DNA of 64,000 bases from Trichobilharzia szidati (GCA_944472155.2 OX235271.1:26792977-26856976); one strand, 5' to 3'; numbered from the stretch's first letter, positions 20,300 to 32,456 are shown. Made by a program: numbers and translations. The notes: generated by a model from the sequence alone, not told the origin.

Positions 20300-23200
20300 C
20301 ACTCTCGACCGATAGCTGCTACCTTGACGTGGTGGTCGGGTTTGCATATCGCAATAACCCAACGAGCTACACTGACTAGAACTTATGTTCCTGTAGGTCG
20401 TACCATGCCAGAAAGGTTGTTTGGATAGCTGTCATACAAAAAGCAGCTACCCAATCCAATACTATGATTCAAACAAACTCACAAAATGTCATACCGGATC
20501 GGTTGGGGCCTGGATTAACAACGACCTCGCTTCCTGCTGCTGAGTCACAGGGCAGAAGTGATAAATATGCTACTGAGACACACCAAACAAGAAAGAACAA
20601 CCAAAAACAGGCCGCGTGTGACTGGCCACAAGCAGTTGTCCCCTGGGCTCTGCGGTCACGCAACACTAACCTTTTCTCTCTCCCCTTCTCAGGCATGAGG
20701 CTAGCAACCCCACCCTGTAAACAAAGCTGCTACAGAAACTTCAGCACAATGAGTCTCCTTGTGCAAAAAGAAAAAGTCTGTGTGGGGACATGGAATGTCC
20801 GCACCATGTACGAGATTGACATAGCTGCCCAGATCGCAAACGAAATGAAAATATACATAATTCAAGTACTGGGGATATGTGAAAGCAGATGGAACGGGAA
20901 TGGATTCATCAAATTGTCAACGGGTGAGTCAGTGATCTACTCCAGTCACCCAGAGGATAACCACATGCACACCGAGGGCGTGGGTATCATGACGTCACCA
21001 ATGGCAAAGAAGGCCCTGATGCAATGGGAGGCGATCTCGCCCAGGATAATGACCGCCAGATTCAACTGCAAAGGAAGGAAAGTATCAGTTATACAATGCT
21101 ATGCACCCACAAAAAACGCAGACCTCGAATAGAAAGAAGAATTCTACAGAAAACTACAGGCAACAATGGACAATACTCCAGTCGGCGACGTTAAAATACT
21201 TATGGAAGACATGAACGCCAAACTGGGATCCGACAACACAGGAATGGAACTCGTCATGGTTGGAGAAGCTCTCGGAGAAATGAATGAAAATGGAGAACTC
21301 TTCGCCGACTTCTGCGCCTTCAATGAACTAGTGATTGGTGGCAGCGTATACAAACACAAAGATATCCACAAGGCTACATGGGTGTCACCAGATGGGCGAA
21401 CCGAAAACCAAAATGACTCCATCTTAATCTCAAGGAAGTGGAGGCGCAGCCTGCTGGACACGAAAGTAAGAAGAGGAGCAGACGTTGGCTCAGACCACTA
21501 TCTCGTACAAGGGACAATCCAAATCAAATTAAAAGCTTTCAGAGAATCAGGAGCTGCAGATAGACCACAAGCCAAGTTCAATACTCAAAAACTGAAGGAC
21601 CAGGACACAAAGGACATCTTAACTGCAAGCATAAAGGACAAAGCCGAGACACAAATCAACACTAGCAAAGAGGTCAGCGTCGAAAAGCACTGGAACAACT
21701 TGAAAACAGTGTGGAGTCAAACCTGCCTGGAAGTTCTGGGGAGAAAGAAGAGACAGGACAAACAGTGGCTCACTACGGACAATTGGAGACTGACAGAAGA
21801 GAGAAGAATGGTGAAACAAAAGATTCTCCAGTGCACCGACGAGCAACAAAAACAGGATTTGAATGCAGGCTACAAGACATTGAACAAAAGAGTAAAGAAG
21901 AGTGCCAGGTAAGACAAAAGAAAATATTATGAAGCCATGGCAAGTGAAGCAGAACAAGCTGCAGGCAAAGGAGACCTCGCAACACTCTACCAAACAACTA
22001 GATACCTCTCAGGCAAAAATTCGTCACAAATTAAGCCAGTGAAGGATGACAATGGAAAGTCAATCACATAAGAAGTGAAGCAAACGAAACACTTGGCTGA
22101 ACACTTCAAAAGACTCCTAAATCAACCACCACCTACAACGCGCCCAACAATACCAACGACGGAGACAGAGCTACCAGTGAACATCAACTCCCCGACGAAA
22201 TCAGAAGTCCTGAAGGCAATCAAGATGCTGAAAGCTGGAAAAGCAGCAGGACCAGGTGGAATCCCAGCAGAAGCATTGAAAATGGACCCAGAGACAACAG
22301 AGGACTTGATGACGCCATTACTGGAGAAGGTGTGGAAAGAAGGCAAAGTACCCGAGGATTGGAAGAAACGATACTTATTCAAACTACCAAAGAAAGGAGA
22401 CTTAAGTCAATGCAAGAACTGGCGCGGAATTATGCTCCTCTCCATCCCAAGCAAAATACTAAGCCGCATCATCCTGGAGAGAGTCAAACATGCCCTGGAT
22501 GAAAAACTTCGACTGGAAAAGGCTGGATTCAGGAGAAACAAGTCATGCATTGATCAGATCGCCACATTACGGATCATCATTGAACAAAGCCTTGAATGGC
22601 AGTCACCTCTCTATCTCAACTTCATCGACTTTGAAAAGGCCTTTGACAGCGTCGATCGAGAGGTGATTTGGAAACGACTTCGCTACTACGGGGTGCCACC
22701 GACAATTATACATCTCATCCAACAGCTGTACGACAATGCTGCATGCCAAGTAATCCACAACGGGAAACTTACGGAATCCTTCGAAGTGAGGACAGGAGTA
22801 AGACAAGGGTGCCTACTATCGCCAATGATTTTCCTGATTGCAGTAGATTGGATAATGCGACAAACAGCGGGCAGGGCAGCGAGGAAACAGGAATAAAATG
22901 GACTCACACAAAAAACCAACTTGGAGGATCTGGACTTCGCCGATGATATATGTCTGATTTCCCACAAACTGGAAGGTATGCAAGCGAAGAGCAACAAGTT
23001 GGCAGAAGAAGCATCAAAGATAGGACTTCACTTCAGGTGAAAGTAGATAAAACAGAGGTGATGAATATTCCTGGGCAACACCACTAACAGCAACAACAAC
23101 CACAACAACAGACAACAATCAGCATAAATGGGAGGAACCTGAAAGAAACAACCTCCTCTACCACCTACCTGGGAAGCATCGTTTCAACTACAGGCGGAAC

Positions 23201-23398
23201 TGACGAGGATATCAAAACAAGAATCGGGAAAGCAAGACAAGCTTTCACTACTCTCAAGTCTGTGTGGAGGTCAACAGCACTCAGCATCAAAAATAAGATC
23301 CGGATTTTTAACTCCAATGTGAAGTCAGTGCTACGGATCAGAGACTTGCACTGCCCGTCATAAAGAGCATCTCAGACAAACTACAGGCTTTCCTCAAT
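20300..23398 (+). mobile_element. RTE-clade LINE (SR2-like), near full length, 3'-truncated
   Basis: It starts near CTACCTTGACGTGGTGGTCG, a typical RTE 5' end, and runs through an apurinic-endonuclease-like domain and an RTE reverse transcriptase. It stops at about 23398, in the region coding for KLQAFLN. The last 450-500 bases present in other copies (ending GGAACCTAAGGGAACAATAATA) are missing. The shorter copies elsewhere in the window are fragments of the same lineage or a sister subfamily. Confidence 0.92.
20464..22896 (+). pseudogene. RTE endonuclease-reverse transcriptase ORF with three in-frame stops
   Basis: One reading frame runs from 20464 to 22896, interrupted by TAG at 21130, TAA at 21910 and TAA at about 22069. 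The endonuclease part has VGTWNVRTMYE, CESRWNG, GVGIMTSP and ADVGSDHYLV. Its ILMEDMNAKLG and NQNDSILIS segments differ from the usual GD-x-NA and IDH-type residues, so the nuclease is probably impaired. The RT part has KAGKAAGPGGIPAEALK, WRGIMLLSIPSKILSRI, FIDFEKAFDSVDRE (motif A) and GVRQGCLLSPMIF. Two frameshifts after 22890 displace motif C, LDFADDICLISHKLE, at about 22925-22975. RTE ORF2 is normally about 1000 residues. This copy is dead but little diverged. Confidence 0.92.
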
Positions 23399-23869
23399 GT
23401 TAGCGCTCATCACTCTAGTTCATGTGTACCATTGGTTAGTGTTAGTGATTATTAACTCCTTATATCATACGGCAGTACTTTTATTTTCTTGTTAATGTTA
23501 AGGTAGAACATTACACTGGCACATGGTAGTGGAATACTGTGTTGGACATTTAACGCTTAAGTAATTTTAACTGCGTATGATTCCTACTTATGAAAATATG
23601 AATAAGTTACCGGGTTAAGGCATTTAACCGAAGACTCTGTTACTCTTCTTGAGTAGTCCGATAGAGCTAGAGACTTCTTTGATGAAAACTAGAACTAAAC
23701 TCATACAAATTATTAATAAATCCTAAGCATCCAACAGTAAGTCAACATGTTGTTGACAAGTCCCAATCCTACAAATATGGGGAAAATCTTGTCCGAAAAG
23801 TGGACAAACTTGGGACATCCCATTGAAAAAAGGGGACTGAATTGTGAAATGATAAGGTCTTCCCCTTTG
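23399..23869. other. Spacer, nothing recognised
   Basis: No exon or known repeat is seen. Confidence 0.4.
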
Positions 23870-24005
23870 TCCCAGATGCCGCACTTTGTCCCCTATTTTG
23901 GCACATTGTCCCCCTAATTAGCAGAATGTCCCTCTTTTACTCGCATATTTTTCCCTTAATCAGCAGAATTTATCCCTATTACTCGCATCATTTTTCTCTT
24001 ATTCT
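23870..24005. repeat. Degenerate short tandem repeat rich in TGTCCC
   Basis: Units of about 21-24 bases alternate between two forms: one with TTGTCCC followed by TTAGCAGAA, the other with a CCC/TTTTACTCGCAT core. They run from about 23880 to 24000. The pattern looks like a 43-45-base dimer repeated about three times with divergence. Confidence 0.55.
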
Positions 24006-24344
24006 CTTAACGTCAAACAACTCACAATTCTAACAAAGGTTCGTTATGAAAATAAATATATTTAATTTGTGCATCGGTTGAAGGAAAAAAAGTTAACAAA
24101 AACTCGGCAAATGAATTCTTAAAGATTAATGAACATTTAGAGTTACAAATGATGCACACAAGTAATAATAATATATTCTCATTTTTTATATGAGGGACGC
24201 CAGTTTACAGGCATCATCAATTGAGCACATCAAGAAATATAGAAATATTGTTTTCGCGTTAAAAAAACCCAAGTATGTTTTGGATGGATTACAAATACTT
24301 GGGAAAAAATAAAGCTTGAAGTCATATGAAGCCTGAATGCAGCT

Positions 24345-25044
24345 TTATATCTGCTTCCCATCATCAAGTAGATCCATTGATATATCCTGAAAAGGAAAAA
24401 AAAATGGTGAGCAAGGTAGTAATCAACGGTGACACTTATACAGACATTTGACATAACAATAATGATATACTAAACGTGTTTATTCAGCTCTAAAAATTTA
24501 CATAATTATTGAGTACAAATCAAATTATTTGTTGACGTATAAATACTCACACTGAAAGACCTTAAGTGTGAGTATTTTTTAATGTTGAATTTTCCAATAA
24601 ATATACAATAATAATTGAGTCATTATAGACAAACCATTTACTGTTGAGCCAACTGTCTACCTAAACACCTAGTCCATATAATTAACAGCACTAGTTATCA
24701 TAACGTTGACAATTACACGCTACTTACTGGCAGTTGCATTATAAATTTTTACAGCATTCATTTAATTAAATTGTCACTTACAGCACAGATGCTCTGGTCA
24801 CTCTTCTTATTGTCAACAGCAACCTGTGAAAAATAAATTGCGTTTATTGACATTCATACAATGAAACGGTTTGTAGTATAGTAACTTTAATTTAACAAAA
24901 ACTGTTTACTTACTCTCGACCGGCTGCCCCTTGTCTCGACACGATCACGTACGTCGTGGAAGTAACCCTTAGCAGTGTCTCTCAAAGTTTTCACAACTTC
25001 GTCCTCGGGCATCGTAGCAGAAGCGAACTTGCTGACAATGACGG
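24345..25044 (-). CDS. Unidentified spliced gene, three 3' exons
   Basis: Three exons on the minus strand: 25044-24914 (131 nt), 24823-24782 (42 nt) and 24386-24345 (42 nt, ending TAA). Introns are GT-AG with good pyrimidine tracts (TTTCTTTCAG, TTTTCACAG, CCTTTTCAG), 90 and 395 bases long. The joined C-terminal peptide runs VIVSKFASATMPEDEVVKTL, RDTAKGYFHDVRDRVETRGS, RSRVAVDNKKSDQSICA, DISMDLLDDGKQI. The middle and last exons are both 14 codons and begin in phase 0. The peptide is charged, with no membrane segment or motif I recognise. The upstream exons and start were not found. Splice-site quality and phase agreement support a real gene; the function is unknown. Short symmetric exons recall schistosome micro-exon genes, but there is no other evidence for that. 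Confidence 0.6.
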
Positions 25045-25934
25045 CTGAAAGAAATATTTAAATAAAACAAGCTTACACGTTATAACTTTACAGAAGTAGC
25101 ATTTTGTGAGGGCTAATTTCTTTTATGTTCTGTATGCTGTGAAGCGACTTGACAGCTTAGGCTTCCAAATATAACTGAGCATTCGTCTCAACGAGGACTG
25201 CGGATTAAACGATAAATTCTCAACCAGTTGCGTCATCTGAACGCAATTAAAGGTTAACTGTAAACTTATGAAAGAATCTCTGATACGTATCAGTGAAGTG
25301 ACAGTGACTGAACGAGTGGTCATAATTATAACAACGTTAATAATAATAATAACAACAGACAGTGGAGATATACGTTATTGTAAGGCTTCTGAAAACAGTA
25401 GGGTTTGGAGAGCAGATAGTCAATGAAAGAAAACAAGTGAGTATATAGAGAAATGCAGAGGGTTGAAAATACGGAAACGTGAGGTAAATGTTATAAAGAC
25501 CTTTGTAGTAGAATGAGGTGAGGAAACAGGCAGCAAGAACGACTGTTTATCAGATAACAAGAAAAGAACCAAGTGATTCAATAAAGTCTTCCCTGAATGA
25601 AATAAAGATTTTGGTTGCACATATTTATTCTGAATGCTCAAAATAGGAATGTTAATTCAAATGCATGCAGCTTCCTCTACCCATCAAATAAGTTATCTTT
25701 CCGTTTAATTAGCAGGGCATTAAGAAACTGGGGTAAATTTACATTACATTTACATTCACTTCCTAGCAGTAACAAGAAAACAACGTTTAGAGTATACGGC
25801 CTTATAAGGTTGTTCAACTTATACACCACTATTATTTAGTACTTGTTCTCCATTGAAAAGGCCTTTTTAAGTATCCTACAAGTGGAGCAATAAATATTTA
25901 TCGGACCTAAAATATCCATTCAGTCATGACGAAA
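25045..25934. other. Upstream of the unidentified gene, no exon recognised
   Basis: Several open frames of 61-74 codons are present, none with motifs or convincing splice sites. Any 5' exons of the 24345-25044 gene would be expected here or further right. Confidence 0.4.
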
Positions 25935-26400
25935 ATAAAACAATATTCAGCGAAGAAAATTTCCCTTATTTAAGAAGTCATCTTCAAATAATGTATAATC
26001 ATATTTACACCTAATAGAAACGTATAACATTCTATTACTGAGTAAAAGAGGAGTGAAATAAATGATACAGTTGCTTGGGAGGGGTTTCCGAAGATTAAAG
26101 ATTATGTAACAGTCAGTGACGCAGTGGTAGTAAAGATGTAAAACTTGACAAAATGAGAACTGTTACTCAATGAGAAAATGAAGGCAATGTAGTGTCCACT
26201 TGACAAGTGTGAAGGTAAGAAAAAACAAAATATAGTGAAATAGTGCTCATTTCGGGGTTATATTGACAAATTGCTAGCACCTCTGTCATACTGAAGTGCC
26301 GGGACGTAAGAGCCTTTGTACAATTCGATCTTATTGTTCAAATTTTCTACCGAAGGAATCTTAGTAAGTTCCTGGTCACTTCATTAGTTTGGGATAATCT
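25935..26400 (-). mobile_element. PLE 3' UTR remnant (lineage 4)
   Basis: The order of marks matches 40745-41330 and 57150-57755: TTCAGCGAAGAAAATTT, a CATCTTCA block, TATTACTGAGTAA, CTTGACAAGTGTGAAG, then CATACTGAAGTGCC in place of the AATGTTGAAACCTGACG stretch. The copy is old and strongly diverged. Confidence 0.6.
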
Positions 26401-26783
26401 ACAGTTTTTTGAATCTCCATATAATGAACAGGATGAGTACTAAGTTTCCGAAAGAAAATAAGATTAGAACTTCATGAATTTGTACCACATGCGTTTCTGC
26501 TATACAGAATTTCAAAAATAGTTTGAGGGAGGTTTTGTTTAGAACAACGAACTGTTGCCCGACTGAAATGAGTCTCTGCATACGGCTCATATTAATTAGT
26601 AATGTTTTCACTCAAATCAGAGAGCATGGTTAGTTTAAAGCGCCCGGTTTCTGCCCAGCTAAATCGGTGAACTAGTAATTCCATTAGATAAATTAACAAT
26701 TTGCGAATAAATTTGTAATTTACCAGTAGTATATTTTTATCCGTATATGCTCACTGTTTTCATTGTCATTTACAGTACCCAAA

Positions 26784-27332
26784 GCGAGAATCGGGAAAGC
26801 AAGACAAGCTTTCATTACTCTCAAGTCTGTGTGGAGGTCAGCAGCACTCATCATGAAAAACAAGATCCGGATTTTCAAATCCAATGTGAAGTCAGTGCTA
26901 CTTACTATACGGATCAGAAACTTGGCGCCACGTCACGAAGGCCACTTCAAACAAACTACAGACCTTCATCAACAGCCGTCTTCGCTCAGTGCTGCTCAAA
27001 ATCATATGGCCAGAAAAGATCAGCAGCAGTGAGGGATCTCTGGGAGCGAACCAACCCAGCAGGAAATGATTGTGCAACAAATATGTAGGAAGGAATGGAG
27101 GTGGATTTGCCATACTCTGAGAAAACCATCAGGTGAGTGACATCACACTCCAGGTCATCACTCGAGTGGAAAGCGAGTTGGAAGCACCAGGTTGGTCGTC
27201 AGTTCGAGGATGACATGGAGGAGGTGATGTGAAGAGGAAATAAAAGCATGTGGGCAGACGTGGAGCCAGGTGAAAACGCTGTCAGAGAACCAAACGCAAT
27301 GGAATTTAAGAAAACAAAAATAATATAGTAAT
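26784..27332 (+). mobile_element. RTE LINE 3' end, subfamily alpha
   Basis: It begins with GCGAGAATCGGGAAAGCAAG (coding RIGKARQAF) and runs to a broken GAATTTAAGAAAACAAAAATAATA end. The peptides SVWRSAALIMKNKIRIF and LLKIIWPEK-like remnants mark the alpha subfamily (LRSVLLKIRWP). It is frameshifted throughout. Confidence 0.85.
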
Positions 27333-27632
27333 TTAAAGTACCATCGCGGTGACATATTGTCATCTCAATAATTTCAGTTTCCAAACGAAACTGTAGTGAA
27401 ATTCCATCTCCTGAAACTGTGTAAATTGCAAATTAATGTGCAAATTGAGAATCTGATTTACGTACTCTAATGCTATGTATCCTTGTTTGTCAGTTGTCAG
27501 TCAGTGTATTGTTGTTCCGCAGAGAAAAGAAGAGCGATGTGAATTATATACTTCTGTGTCAACTGTTCATGTGAAGTCACTGAAGAAGGACTTAAAAGCA
27601 GGCAGCACTATCAGCTTGCATTTATGTAACCT
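27333..27632. other. Spacer, no gene recognised
   Basis: An open frame of 90 codons overlaps the start of the next SINE and has no motif. Confidence 0.4.
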
Positions 27633-27832
27633 TAATTATTATTTTATTTTATTTTATTATAGCTTGACTCCACACCGTATTTTTGATACAGGTATGAAAT
27701 TTTCAGCATGTGACATCGGTAGCCCAAATTTTTCAGGCCGACCATAGATATCGGGTGTGCGTCGGCCGGGGATCGAACCTCAGACCATGTGCATGGTCGG
27801 CGAGCGTCGTTACCGCTGTGCCACCGACGCAC
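27633..27832 (-). mobile_element. tRNA-headed SINE, type B
   Basis: Read on minus: the head GTGCGTCGGTGGCACAGCGG, a B box (GGTTCGATCCCCGG), a body with GGGCTACCGATGTC, and a tail with TACGGTGTGGAGTCAAGC followed by an A-rich (AATAA)n run. The same unit lies at 47654-47848 (minus) and 58110-58295 (plus). Confidence 0.85.
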
Positions 27833-28840
27833 AAACAGCATATAAAATCTCATATGTAATCAAGCCATCTTTCGTAGTCATTATGGTAGTTATATTGGTG
27901 GCAATTGCAATTTTATTTAGTTTGTGTTGGCTATCAATGGAACCCTGGAGGCACATTTCACACTTTTTGCGACTCGTCATCTGATTACATCTGCGTCTTC
28001 ATTGAGTGGTGATGTTTCAACAGAGACTCGAACTCTTTTACGTTTGAAGTGACTGATGTTGGATTCAAGTCGTAGCTAACAAGTCCAAAGTGGGATGAAA
28101 GATTCATTGTGAATGCTAGTAATAACCAAAACGAACCGAAAACATCAATTTAACCCTATGGCATCCTCGCAACCTCCGTACTTGGTGTTAATATATTTTG
28201 ACAGAAATTGGGAATTTGGGTCCAATAACCTGAATCAAACTAGGAATTTAAAATAATAACTTCAGTCTTGATAAACAGTGTTTGTCCATTCCAAATTCTT
28301 GATGTTGTGTTAATTGCAAACCTCCCTTGACTAACCTATACTTTAATGTTTTCAAATGAAAAGCTTAACTAAGAAAACGCTGAAAACAAATTAGTTCATT
28401 AAGCTGTGCCCTTCCTGAATGATAATATTTGTATTGCCACACAAACTACTTATGAGTAACTGCAGTTTATTGAAGTGAAAATATGCAGCCAGACTTCGAT
28501 GAGGTAGTGCGTACCTCTTACATAAGGAGTGTGACATTAGAAAACAGGCATAATTTGATTTTAAGTTTCTGTTTTCACTTTATCTGTTATATAGTATTAC
28601 TCACAACAAGGTGGGGGACTTTTTCTCACAAAAAAGTTTGCATAAACTGTAACGAGAAACAGTTTTAAGGCGTGAGGTAGAAAGTTTTCACTTCTTATCA
28701 TGTCATCCAACATAAACCGGAGTCAGCTCAATGAAAAAGTAATGAAAGACTAAGACTACAGGATGAGTGACAAGACTGTACAGACACAAGTCATGATAGT
28801 TTGATTATTTTCGTAGAACATAGTAGACCTATTTTGATAA
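27833..28840. other. AT-rich stretch, no gene recognised
   Basis: No conserved motif is seen. The frame at 28483-28668 has no supporting feature. Confidence 0.4.
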
Positions 28841-28990
28841 ATTCACCTTGATATGATTATGAGCACTAAACTGTGCTCGAAGCGTCATCAGTAAATATTA
28901 TTGTATAACACCGTGACACTTTATGGAAATAAATTTTACCAGCAATGGAATTATACTCCACCACAGTGCACAAGTTCTATTCTTATAATA
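28841..28990 (+). repeat. PLE 3' UTR fragment (lineage 2) with conserved hairpin
   Basis: It matches 33944-34110 and the reverse complement of 32723-32850. The stem at 28853-28888 is ATGAT/GTCAT outside and GAGCAC/GTGCTC inside, with a TAAACT loop and an internal loop of TAT against GAAGC. It ends near CACCACAGTGCACAAG, also found at 34090. Confidence 0.6.
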
Positions 28991-29004
28991 GACCTAAATA
29001 TGCG

Positions 29005-29205
29005 GGTGTGTGTGGATGGTTTGGGCTCAATTCTCTGCAGACGCACTTCTGAACATCGCCTACTTTAATAGTCAGGAGTTAGCCGAGGAAGGAGGAAAGG
29101 ATGGGCATGGGGCTAGCGATCCCGTACCGTAAGGAAAAGCCACACCACCGTCAGTAACACCTTAAAGCTTGAAACTCTACGTAAAGAGTGGAAAAAATGA
29201 ATTAT
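29005..29205 (+). mobile_element. tRNA-headed SINE, type A, decayed
   Basis: It retains the ACGCACTTCTGAACATCGCC segment, GGCTAGCGATCCCGTACC and the ACCTTAAAGCTTGAA tail. The A box is damaged. Confidence 0.55.
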
Positions 29206-29995
29206 ATCAGTAAATAAGAAGACAAATGGAGAGCAATGCTTTATAAATACAATTAATTTGATCCATTACTGTTGTATGCCCAGTTATATGCAGTTGTAAA
29301 TGAAGTTTTCTCAAAAGGTTTTCGCCAGACGGACTGGAATGAATGCTGTCGTTCTCTAAGTGTAAGAGGGCCAAAAACTGTGGCTGTAATATTCTTCGAA
29401 ATAACTATTTCTAAGTCACTTGCCTAACAATTTTCTAGCTGTTGTCCTACAAGGCGCTGAACTGTGATTTCCATTCAATCTCAGCTATTAACCGACAGTC
29501 TTATCGATATAAGTCAATCATTCAGCGTCTTTATTAATGGTGAGTGAGAAAAAGCAGTAAAATAAAATCCACAACATCCATAGACCATTACTGATGACTC
29601 TTGACGAATGGAAGGAATTTCTACCAGTAAAAAGTTTGAGCATTGTGGGATAGATCAAATAAAGTATAATTATATATTTCAAAAGTTTATACACAATGAT
29701 AAGTTTTGTTACTGGTAGGGAATTTCACTGTTTTCACTACTGATTATTTATTTATTCTACAACCATTCCGTCATGATAAAGTGAATGCTTTATCGAAATT
29801 TTAGCAACTAGACAGCAGTCACAATAGCGGATATTCAGCATCGAATTCACAAATTTTAAATTACACATTTCAAAGCAGGGATTCATCACTGTTTCTTTTG
29901 GAAACACAAAATACTAAAAGCCCACTTTATGGTATTTTAGCAAGAACCGTCGGCTGATCTTTGTGGTTTCAAACTATATGTTGCAGCCGTTAATA
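29206..29995. other. AT-rich stretch, nothing recognised
   Basis: No coding or repeat feature is supported. Confidence 0.4.
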
Positions 29996-30150
29996 ACGGA
30001 GGCCCAGCCTTGAGTTTTATACTACTTGGGCACCCTCTAGTCTAGTGGATCACACTCTGGTGTTTGAAACAATAGGTGTTGAGTTCGAGTCATTGGTAGG
30101 AACGCGATCATTCACTGGGGATACGCGCACATCTATCTGACGAGTTTGAC
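29996..30150 (+). repeat. tRNA-like SINE remnant
   Basis: CTCTAGTCTAGTGGATCACAC resembles an A box, and GTTGAGTTCGAGTCATTGG a B box, spaced as in tRNA-derived SINEs. No ribozyme core or RTE-like tail is evident. Confidence 0.45.
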
Positions 30151-30332
30151 TAAGAACGAAATTCTTATGCTGGTTTCCAGTGATAGTCACAACCAGTCAG
30201 ACGACATTATATTAACCTTCAGGTGTCATCAGAGCATTAGTATTAGGAACCGACATGAAAAGAAAAGTACTTTGATAGGAACAGAATCAATCAAGGGGAA
30301 ATTCAAAATTAATAATTCCTACCAATAACGCT

Positions 30333-30576
30333 GTGCGTCGGTGGCACAGCGGTAAAATGCTCGCCGACGACGCATGTGGTCCAGGGTCCGATCCTCGGCC
30401 ATGGACGCACTCCTTAACCTCGCTAAGCCAGTAATAAGAGTGGTAAGGAGGGAAGGTTGGGAATGAGGCTAGCGACCTCATCCTGTAAAAATAAACACCA
30501 CTGCAGCAGAAACTTCAAGCGACTAGCTTGAAGCCCTATGTTCCACTGGGCACGTGAAGGAATAATAAAAATAACA
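30333..30576 (+). mobile_element. tRNA-headed SINE, type A, with target-site duplication
   Basis: The head is GTGCGTCGGTGGCACAGCGG with a degenerate B box (GGTCCGATCCTCGG). The tail is GCTTGAAGCCCTATGTTCCA, then GTGAAGGAATAATAA. It is flanked by AATAACGCT at 30324-30332 and 30577-30585. The tail matches the RTE LINE terminus, which suggests RTE machinery moved it. Confidence 0.88.
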
Positions 30577-30585
30577 AATAACGCT

Positions 30586-31010
30586 GCATGTATGGCTTTA
30601 GATACTGAAGAATGAAATTTCCAGCTGTCAATTAAACCGTCATCTTTACCTGTTGATCAGATCGTTTCCTTAAAAATTGAACTCATTAGCAGTCTCATTT
30701 ACGTTTACAGGTAGTTCAAAGGAAAGAGTAATGGTTCTTGGAAGCGGTCAGCTGGCTTACAGTCACATTGATGCTTAATGTTGTGAAAACACCTGTTATT
30801 AGTGATAATAAAACACAAATCAAAAAGACTCGGTTGGTTGAAAAAGCACTCTGACCAGATATGCATTTCAATAGAATAAAATATTAAAGTCATTCAGGGG
30901 AAATAATTTAAAATTTATTTGGCTGGTATGGCTGAACTACGAACTCACGTTTAACTTGCCTTATAGTTTATTAATCTGTGTATGTTACGAGCACAACACT
31001 GTTTTTGATG
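30586..31010. other. Spacer, nothing recognised
   Basis: No gene or clear repeat is seen. Confidence 0.4.
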
Positions 31011-31011
31011 T

Positions 31012-32456
31012 TATTGTACCCTTGGGTTCCGAGTAGAATATGGCGTTTCAACAACAAATTTCCATTTCACCCTGTCCTCTGAAGTCCTCTTCAGATGATC
31101 CCACGAGAGCCCACAATCCCTCACCTACTCCTTACACGATCTCCTTTATATCACCCTCCAAGTGACGTCTCCCTCGCCACTTACCTTTCAGGGTTCTAAA
31201 CGACCAATGGTCTGGCACGCGATGCCATCGAACAATCTCCTCAGAGTGTGCACTATCCATCTCCATTTTCTTCAGTATATTTGTTAAGCAATGGCTTTTT
31301 GGTTGGTTAGTTACCTGTCAGAGTTTCTTATTGCTAATTCCTCCTGGCTGACCATCTGATCTTCAGTATACAGCAGCTAGCGAATGCATTTGTTGATAAA
31401 AGTCTGAAACCTGCTGAAAATGCTTTCCGTGACAAACAAAGTTTCTGACCCATGTCAAAGAACTGACCCGACATAGGTTTTGAAAATCCGAATTTCGTTC
31501 TTTATGCTCAATGGAGGCAATTTACGAACTGATTTAAGAGTGGTGAAGATCTGTCTTGCCATTCCGATCCATGCTGGTTTTGACATCCTCATTTGTACCA
31601 TCGCCTGTAGTTGAAAAGATGCTCTCTGGTCACATAAGTGAGAAAAGTGAGCTCATTTTGAAATTTCTACTGCTGACGGTAATTGGTGTTTGTTATTGGC
31701 GGCGGCAGTTGGTTATCTTCATCACCTTCCTCTTCTCTATGTTCACTTGAAATCCTGTCTTCGCTGTCTGCCTCTTCTGGTGACTTGTTGGTTTTCGTCT
31801 GAAAATATTGGAAATTATTTGATATCGGATATAAATTGCCTGAAAAGTCCTGATCTTCTACAGTTTTCTTATCAGTTCAATGTGCTCTTGTCTTCTCGCT
31901 ATCTATGTATGGTGTGCTACGTAATCCAGTCCACGTCAATCGGGAATATCATCGGTAACAATAGGCAGCCACCTCGCTGGGTTTTCCGCTGTGGATCACC
32001 TGATATGTGCAACTGTCATATAGCCAGCTGTTGAATGAGGTTGATAAAAAATTTGGCACTGCACGCCGTAGTGTTGAAGCAACTTCCAAATTACTTCTCG
32101 GCCAACGCTGTCTGGCGAAGGCCTTTTCGAAGTCGATGAAGTTGAGGTATGGGTTTGACTGCCATTCTATTCTAGGCTGCTTTCGGGAATGACGCGTAGA
32201 GTTGCAATTTGATCAGCACATGATTCGCCTTTCCTGAATCCAGCTTGTTCCTGTGAGTGGCGGGGTTCTGCATCCAGTGCACCTTCTATTCTCTCCAGGA
32301 TGATGTGACTTAGTATTTTACTTGGCGTGGACAAGAGCATGATTCCGCGCCAGGTCTTGCAGAAGCCTAAGTCGCTCTTCGTCGTTAGTTTGGCAAGGTC
32401 GCCTGTTTTCCAATCAGTAGATACATTTTCTTCTCTCCAAACGTTGTGCAACACAG
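31012..32456 (-). mobile_element. RTE LINE, 5'-truncated within RT
   Basis: On minus, right to left: the RT frame at 32454-32167 holds CKTWRGIMLLSTPSKILSHI and EQAGFRKGESCADQIATLRV. Then come YLNFIDFEKAF (a damaged motif A) and a remnant of the connector. The 3' end finishes near 31012 with GTTCCGAGTAGAATATGGC in reverse complement. Motif C is not readable. This copy is more diverged from the RTE consensus than the others in the window. Confidence 0.85.
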
